From NCBI GenBank assembly GCA_021234155.1, contig JAJEKV010000049.1, forward strand, positions 2,571,487 through 2,635,486: a DNA stretch of 64,000 nt, given 5' to 3'. Position numbers and translations under genes: made by a program. The stretch comes from Isoetes taiwanensis (Eukaryota > Streptophyta > Lycopodiopsida > Isoetales > Isoetaceae). Positions 56,457 through 64,000 of this stretch are shown here, in pieces (position 1 is the first letter of the stretch; each line of letters opens with the position of its first letter). Below the pieces are notes generated by a model. That model was not told the origin of the DNA and made no database searches. It saw only the letters and a program-made list of their open reading frames with translations.

Positions 56457-57152
56457 TTAAGATATTCTAGGATCATCAAAAAGAAATAAGTTAGAATCCA
56501 CAACATTTAGATTTGAAGCAAATAAATCATAATGTCCCCTATACTGTCCATGAGTCTCCCATTTCCTGTCAAAGTTAGATCCAAATTTCTTTTTATGAAC
56601 AGTAGCAATAGTCTCAAAATCAAATTGAAAATGCATCTTTATCCAAAAGGTAGAGGGGTTTTTATGTCCATATAAAATACGATTTCTGGCTTTCCAAATG
56701 TTCCAAAGAGCAATGTAGATAATTGAGTTGACAAATTTATCATATTGATGCATAAGGGATAGAAGATCCCCATTGTTTACAATGCCAAATTTATCAGCAA
56801 TCCAAGCCCAAAAACCATTCAATTTGCTACAGAGAAAAATATGGCACATATCCTCAACTCTGTGACAAGCCATAGGACAATTTGCAGAGATGTTAGGATT
56901 TCTCTTTGACAGTGAGACCAAATTGTTCAGGCTACCATTAGCAAGAAGCCAGATGAAATAAGAGATTTTAGGTGGACAATAAGAATTCCAGACATTATGG
57001 AAAAGTCTCTTAAACTGATCATGACTGATGGACCATTTCAACATAGCTTTACAGTCATCAATATTAGAGGACATAGCATTGTATACACTTTTCACTTTGT
57101 AGATCCCTTTCCCATTTATAGTCCTGTCACCTTTATCAGTGTTGGCAGACAC
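56457..57152 (-). pseudogene. LINE C-terminal zf-RVT domain
   Basis: Contains IYKVKSVYNAMSS, then PPKISYFIWLLANGSLNN, a Cys/His cluster (CPMACHRVEDMCHIFLC) and WNIWKARNRILYGHK, the typical order of the zinc-binding domain after plant LINE reverse transcriptases. Open for 231 codons, but out of frame with the preceding RT segments at 57116-57624. Confidence 0.88.
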
Positions 57153-57856
57153 AAATTAGAGAGAAAAGGTTTGATGAGAGAATAAATTTTCTTATCTGAG
57201 GAGGTCTCCTTGATAATGCCTTTCAATCTAGTCCAAGAAATGATTCTCCCTCCTATGAAAAGGTCTCTGATATAATCTAAACCAGCCTCATGCCACTTCT
57301 TATAGATTCTAGGATGTCTGATAGCCAGAACTGGAGAATTTTGATCAGTCATAACAGGATTCCAGAAAATGGGAATATCAAAATGAAGCTTATCTCTTGA
57401 GATAATTGGAAATTAGGGGAGATAGCATTCCAGGCCTTAATGAGATTATTCATAAGGGGAGAGATATTGGAGGCTGGTTTAATTTGAGTGAAAGCAGAAT
57501 GAGGAAGCAAGTGTTGAATAGAGGGATGCCCATACGGATGACTTAAAGTTATCCAAATATCTGATGAACTTGTAAGCAGGAGATTGGTTCCCATGAATGG
57601 CTTTTCAAATAAATTTCTCAGCAAGAGATTGAGCTTGGATAAAAAGGTTCTTGCAGCCTAAACCACTAGAACATTGCATATAGAATTCCAGTTAACCAGA
57701 TGACTTCCTTTCCAAATGAAGTTTCTAATTATTTTCTCCAGCTCCAAATAAACACATTTAGGGGCAACTAATGCTGTAGAAAAATAGACATGAGAGCTTG
57801 CAAGAACAGCATTGGCAATGATGGACCTACCAGCAAGAGAGAGATAACTCCTATAA

Positions 57857-58868
57857 TTATTCAGCTTTTTTTTTAATTCTCAAAAGAACAGGGTCCCAAA
57901 GGCCTTTGATGTTTTGATTCATAGAAAGGGGCATACCTAATAAATTAGTTGCATGAGTAGGAGGAAGAACACTGATACCAGCTAAATTTGGATAATTGAT
58001 ATCCCCAATGATCAAACTTTTGTTTAAGTTTAATTGAATGCCTGAGGCAGCTGAGAATTGACTGAGGATCTTGAGGAAGAGATCAATGTTAGGCATATCA
58101 GCATTAAGGAAGGAGAAGGTATCATCAGCATATTGAAGAATAGTAATGCTATCATCAGGATTAGGAAGTTTTAAACCTTTGATTTTGAGCAGTATTCTGA
58201 TAATGAATAGTTACCTTGGTTAAAAGCTCTGCAGCCACTAAAAAAAGATAAGGGGCAAGAGGACAGCCTTGCCTAACCCCACAAGAGAGAGGAAAGAATT
58301 CAGAGGGGACACCATTGATTAGAACAGCTGAATTCGATCTTGAGTTTAGACCATGAATTAGACTAATCAGCTTCGGAGGGAAGCCAATTTTTGACATGGC
58401 AAAATCTAAGAAATCCCATCTAACAGAATCAAAAGCACGCTTGAAGTCCAGCTTAAGAAGAATGCAGTTTTGATTAGAGATTTTATTCCAATGCAAATCT
58501 TCCATAGCAGCCACATAATTATCCAGAATATATCTGTTAGGTAGAAAAGCAGATTGATTTGGACTTATATTTCTTTGAAGAAAGTTTTTAATTCTCAAAG
58601 CAATGATCTTGGCACAAAGTTTGTAAGTAGTGTTTGTAAGGGAAATAGGTCTCCAATCTTGAAACTTAGAAGGGTGATCAACTTTTCGAATCAAAGAAAT
58701 AAAACCACTGGAAATTGAAGGATGAAGATGATCAGAATTCCAGAAGGCATGAACTAAGGAGATCACATCATTTTTGAGAATATCCCAGAATTTGACATAA
58801 AATTCTGCTGGAAGACCATCAGATCCAGGAGATTTACCATTACTGAAAGAGTTTAGGGTAGCAAAAAT
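57857..58868 (-). pseudogene. LINE reverse transcriptase
   Basis: Minus-strand 58766-58161 shows QDWRPISLTNTTYKLCAKII, LLKLDFKRAFDSVRWDFLDF (first catalytic Asp) and SCGVRQGCPLAPYLFLVAAE. The LQYADDT box lies in another frame at about 58135-58115, followed by ASGIQLNLNKS and HATNLLGMPLSM (58096-57857). A stop near 58868 and the frameshift before the YADD box show decay, although the catalytic residues are intact. Confidence 0.92.
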
Positions 58869-58962
58869 CTAATTGTGAGAAGGAATAGCAGTAACAGAAT
58901 CATCCATGATTTCAAGAGCAACAGGTAAAATATTGTTCACTGTGGATATAAAGTCATCTGCC

Positions 58963-60267
58963 TCAGTCAGTAATCTTATTGGAGGGAATTGGCTTGGCAT
59001 CGAAAAGGTCCGTATATCTGCTTTTGAAGAAGTTTGCAATATGAGAATGAGAGTTGTATTTGTTATCTTGATCATCAATAGCTATGGAATTTCTAAGGAC
59101 CCTACTTTTGGCTACCCTAAAGAAGAATTTAGTGCAACCTGAATCCATGTCATTGGTATATTTGAACTTACATCTGATAGCAGAACCTTTTGCTTCCATC
59201 TCTTCAATATTTTTAATTCTTCTCTCCAGAATCTCTTCCCCCACTTGAAGATTAGTATTAGATGGATCATTTTGAAGCAAGGACCTAATATCTTTCATAT
59301 ACATCAGAAGCTGGTTCTTTTCTTTACTGCATTGCTCATGAATAAGTTTAGACCAGTTCTTGATCCATCTTTTAATTTCCTTGATTTTGGAATAGAATTG
59401 TTCCATAGAAGGCTCATGGTTATCAGCAGGCCCATTTGTATTACCAGAAAGCTCTTCATAGAAAGCTTTGAATTGAGAGCAGAAATTTTCATTCTCAAGA
59501 AGGGAAGAATTAAATTTGTAAGGAGTGCTCCCTTCCCTTTGAATCCTGGTAACATGAGAGGTATGGAGGAACTGAGGCTGATGATCAGAGATAGAAGTAC
59601 CTTCATCACTTGTAACATAGCTGTTATCCCAAAATACTGCAGAGGGATTGGAGACATAAAACCTATCAAGTGTACAATAAACTCTTGCTCTGTCCTTCTG
59701 TTTATTTGACCAAGTATAGGTAGCAGTAGAAGAAGGGATGTGGATCAAATTATGATCAGAAATGAGAGAATCCCAATTCTCCTTTTTAGTTCTGGACATA
59801 TTAATTTTATTCCCCAATTTGAGATCCCAAGAAGGGGTATTGTTGAAATCTCCAGCAATGATCCAATTATCAAGACTTTGAGAATCCAACCATCTATTAA
59901 TTTCAGTCCAAATTGGCTCTCTATCTTTAGGAGAAGTTGGAGCATATACATTAATAATGCCAAAACTAGAATTAGAGACCAAGCAGATCATGGCTTGCCA
60001 AGCTCTTGAAGGACTGTTATAAAAGGAAGTATGATTAATGTCTCTTTTCCAAATAATAGCTAGACCACCACTTGCTCCAGAGGAATTAATCCATATTGAG
60101 GAAGAAGAAGGATAGATCCAATCCCCTAGGTTGCTACATTCAAAGGAGGGAAGCTTAAGTTCTTGCAAAAGAATGATATCAGCATTGTATAATCTGATTT
60201 GAGCAATGGCACGCCTCCTCTTTAAAGGGCCTTTGATTCCTCTAAGGTTCCAAGAAAGAATCTTCAT
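58963..60267 (-). pseudogene. LINE AP-type endonuclease and linker
   Basis: The 434-codon frame opens MKILSWNLRGI and carries the exonuclease-endonuclease-phosphatase motifs LLQELK (Glu), SGGLAIIW, NVYAPTSPKDREP, IIAGDFNNTP (Asp/Asn) and SDHQPQ (Asp-His). About 240 residues of helical linker follow before the RT. The frame is itself intact; it is broken from the RT at about 58963. Confidence 0.9.
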
Positions 60268-60297
60268 ATCAAAGAAAGAAGGGAATAAGGAGTAGAT

Positions 60298-62693
60298 TTA
60301 GAATCTATTCTTTTTGGATTTTCTCTTACTTCTGGTATTCTGAGCAGGAGTTTTGTTCAAACCAGATAAGACCAGACCTAATTTATTCCCATCCTTCTTG
60401 ACAGATTTTTTCATTGATTGAGTCTTTTCAGGCTTAGGATCTATGCTAAGATTCTCATTTAGAAACTCTTCTTTATCCCAGTTTTCTTTATCACTCCCAT
60501 ATCCTTCACTATCACTGAAATCAGAACAACCCCCAGGAAAAAACTGAAACATAGAGTTTTTGTTAATACTTAAAGGAGTAGAAACAAGAACTTGTCTGGT
60601 GTTTCCCTTTTCTTGAAGCTCCTTTCTTTCAGTAGTTATTTCTTCAGGTGTCTCAGGAACAATGTCAGGAACAATCTCAATACCATTCCTTGGTCAACAC
60701 TTGCTGATTTATTTCTTTCCACATCTGTAGATTGTGAGATACGATTTTGCAGAGAAGCCATCTGATCAGCAAACTTGTTTGACATTTTTGGAGGGCTGAT
60801 CGGACCTTCTACCACTGGGGAGTCAAGGTCAATTAATGAAGGCAATTCAACAAGGTTTGTAACAACAGGCTGAGTATGGACATCAGGAGTGACATTTGTG
60901 TTTGCAGAGAAGGGGCAAATATGGGAGGAAGCACATACATTGCTCTTATTTAGTACAGAATCTAGATTACCATTAAGGTCAGATAATACCTGAAAAGGAT
61001 TTGGACTGTTGACTTGAAGGTTGACCTGTTGCTGAGATGATTCTTGAGTCATGTCTCCAATAGTTTGACTAGTACTTTTAGTCAATTGAGAGTCCATGAT
61101 AGTAGACTCATTTGATTTTTTGGTCTGCTGACCTATCCTTGCTGGCATAGATATTTTTAATGTGAATTCAGCTGAAACTTTGTTTTGTCTCGAGATTTCA
61201 TATTTAATGACCTGTTCTTACTAATATTTTTTATTGAGATTGTAAGAGCACTGGCCATTTTTTTGATTCTTAGCCTCTTTAATGATTTCTCTCTAAGCGA
61301 TATTTAATTTATCAGTAACCTGAGTAGCCTTTTCTGACATAATCCCTTTCACTAGCAACTTTGGTTCTCCAATTGTTAAGGGATCATTATATTTAGAAGA
61401 AATAGGGAACTCAGATTCACAAAGTTTGCCTTTGTCTTTCATCTGATCTCTTGTAGCCTTTTGCTTCTAGATTCTCTTGTAACTTCCATTTACTTTTGTC
61501 CACTTGAACCTGTCATTTTCTGGCAGCCTTTGAAACTGAGAAGTCTCTTTAACAGAGTTTTCCTGTGAAACCTTATCCTTGTCAGACTGATCCATTTGTT
61601 TTGTCTCTGTATTTTGCTAATTGAAGATCTTAACTGGGATCTGAGTTTCTTGCTGTAATATGTTTTCCTGTGAGATCTCTGGAATAGATTTGCAATCAGA
61701 GTACCAAAAATGCCTATAATGGAAACATTTCTGACATTGAGAGGGCAATCCAGACCATCTAAGGGTTAATAGAGATTCAAGACCAAAAGCATCTTTAAAT
61801 GGAATGGAAAGGGGGACGTCTTTGGAAAGATCCAGCTGAACAAAGGATCTGGGAAGTTCGGCAGGAGAATATTCAGTTGAGATATAAGTTCCAATTGAAT
61901 TGAATAGGAGTTTAAAGCATTCTTCATCCCAATAGATAGGATTGAGACCAAAAAGAGTTGTTGAGGCAATGCACAAATTATTCATTTGATCAATGTCAAG
62001 CGTAGGGTGCCACTTGAGAAAGGTCAATTGAGAAGTCTCATAGGTTATAGGGCCAAAGTTCAGAAAGAAATTGGCCGATTTTGAGTTCCCACATTCAAGC
62101 ATAATGTAGGGAAAGTTAGATAGCCTGAATTAAAATTCCTTTATGAAGGCTGAAAAGAAAGGCCCACAGTCTATCTAGTTTAATACCACATTTTTGGACT
62201 TTTATGATGACAGCGGAATTAGACAGAGCATCAATTTTAGAATGAACACATTGTAGATGTTCATTTTCCGCTCCTGTAGATGTGGTGTTCTTGTGCGCTT
62301 GAGCCTCTCATCCAATTCATTATCCAAACGAATCTCCGAATGGCCTTTTGCAACTCCATAAGGAATAGGGACTTGGGTAGCAGGATTTGGAGGATGAAGT
62401 ATGCCTCTATGATCGGGATCAACAGACAGATTATCCCAAAAAGGAACATCATGAGAGATAGGATCCATATGAGAGGACAAAGGCAGCAAATTATCAAAAT
62501 TTCCGAAGAGGATAGTGTCCGATGGCTGTTCCTGGAAGGATATCAGATTTTGGAAAATGGAGGATCGATCAGGAGCCGGAAGGTTCGCGAATGCGTGAAG
62601 GAGAGCCAAATGTTTAGGGTTTTTTGAAAAATTGGAGACCATTGCAGAAATTTCAGGGTGAACCAACAAAAGTACATGCAAAAATTTTAACAA
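60298..62693 (-). pseudogene. LINE ORF1 (gag-like) remnant
   Basis: Pieces at 62693-62202 (PKHLALLHAFANLPAPDRSS), 62102-61617, 61148-60636 and 60552-60298. The 61617-62102 piece ends with SQCQKCFHYRHFWYSDC, a zinc knuckle spaced CX2CX4HX5C, one residue longer than the canonical CX2CX4HX4C. The C-terminal pieces are Ser/Asn-rich and then Lys-rich (NTRSKRKSKKN). Several frame changes. Confidence 0.75.
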
Positions 62694-63082
62694 CTGAAAG
62701 GGGGAAAAGAAAACAGAAAACAGAGGAAAGAAACCTTTAGCTTGAACCGAAATTAACCAATGGAGATTGGATTGCCATTCTAATTGAACTAGTCGATTGC
62801 AAAAGGAGGAAAATTCAATTCAGAGGAATTTAGGGGGAAATTCCTCCAAATTGAGTAGGATCTTGATGAGAGTAAACTTCAACAGAAATCTTATGATCCA
62901 ACCAATCACAATGAACTCTGAAATTCCCTGCTGGACCAATTGCACTCGAACCCACAAATTCTTCTAGCCAGGAATTAGTGATTTCGACTTCAAATTCAAC
63001 AGTACTGGGAACAAATGTGTATTCTGAGAAGAAAAGGTTATCCGGAAAAAACTGATGAGTGATTAAGGAGTTCCAGAGATCA

Positions 63083-64000
<918 letters not shown>

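Larger units (their letters stand above)
56457..62693 (-). mobile_element. L1-type LINE, decayed, minus strand
   Basis: A non-LTR retrotransposon read right to left: gag-like ORF1 (about 62693-60298), AP endonuclease, reverse transcriptase and C-terminal zf-RVT domain (to 56457). Stops and frameshifts are spread through all parts, so it is an old dead copy. An additional minus frame at 62830-63075 (SDLWNSLITHQFFPDNLFF onward) may be its true 5' end. Confidence 0.92.

Overview
The window looks like an accessory, transposon-rich stretch of a land-plant nuclear genome. Introns are GT-AG, most spacer DNA is AT-rich, and there are long (CT)n and (AC)n microsatellites. It holds a plant-type NB-LRR pseudogene, Ty1/Copia, Ty3/Gypsy and L1-type LINE sequences, and a DUF7869-type gene. 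A complete SLC1 (EAAT/Glt-type) carrier, a family I associate with algae and early-diverging plants more than with flowering plants, makes a fern, lycophyte or bryophyte my first guess; that is inference and no species is claimed.

Layout. 0-1 kb: a 104-bp palindrome-bearing satellite. 1.8-4.1 kb: a frameshifted NB-LRR gene. 4.1-11.8 kb: mostly AT-rich spacer with one tRNA-derived SINE-like unit. 11.8-14.1 kb: the clearest intact gene, a ten-exon SLC1-family transporter (441 aa) in which all nine introns are GT-AG and keep frame. 14.7-20.3 kb: retroelement debris, a CATTCGGC-type repeat and a captured ABCG-transporter exon. 20.5-25 kb: short tandem repeats and a decayed minus-strand DUF7869-type gene. 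26.4-34 kb: a degraded multi-ORF region, including an FCP1/Tim50-like phosphatase fold, peppered with about 19 copies of a short GC-rich palindrome (core TCGCGCCTGGCGCGA).

34-41.5 kb: a segmental and tandem duplication giving three copies of an unrecognised two-exon gene whose product starts MGSYLS (possible N-myristoylation). Only the third copy (249 aa) is open throughout. 42.4-49.6 kb: a large foldback structure of inverted repeats with 19-bp minisatellite arrays. 49.57-55.09 kb: a complete Ty1/Copia element with 584-bp LTRs and a 5-bp target duplication, inserted into the minisatellite; its polyprotein has two in-frame stops. 55.5-63.2 kb: a decayed minus-strand L1-type LINE, with a (CT)n tract on its 3' side and an (AC)n tract on its 5' side.

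Likely working genes are few: the SLC1 carrier (strong) and the third MGSYLS copy (moderate). The rest is mobile DNA and its remains. The order of some events can be read: the 19-bp minisatellite predates the Copia insertion, and copies 2 and 3 of the MGSYLS gene arose by an 860-871 bp tandem duplication.
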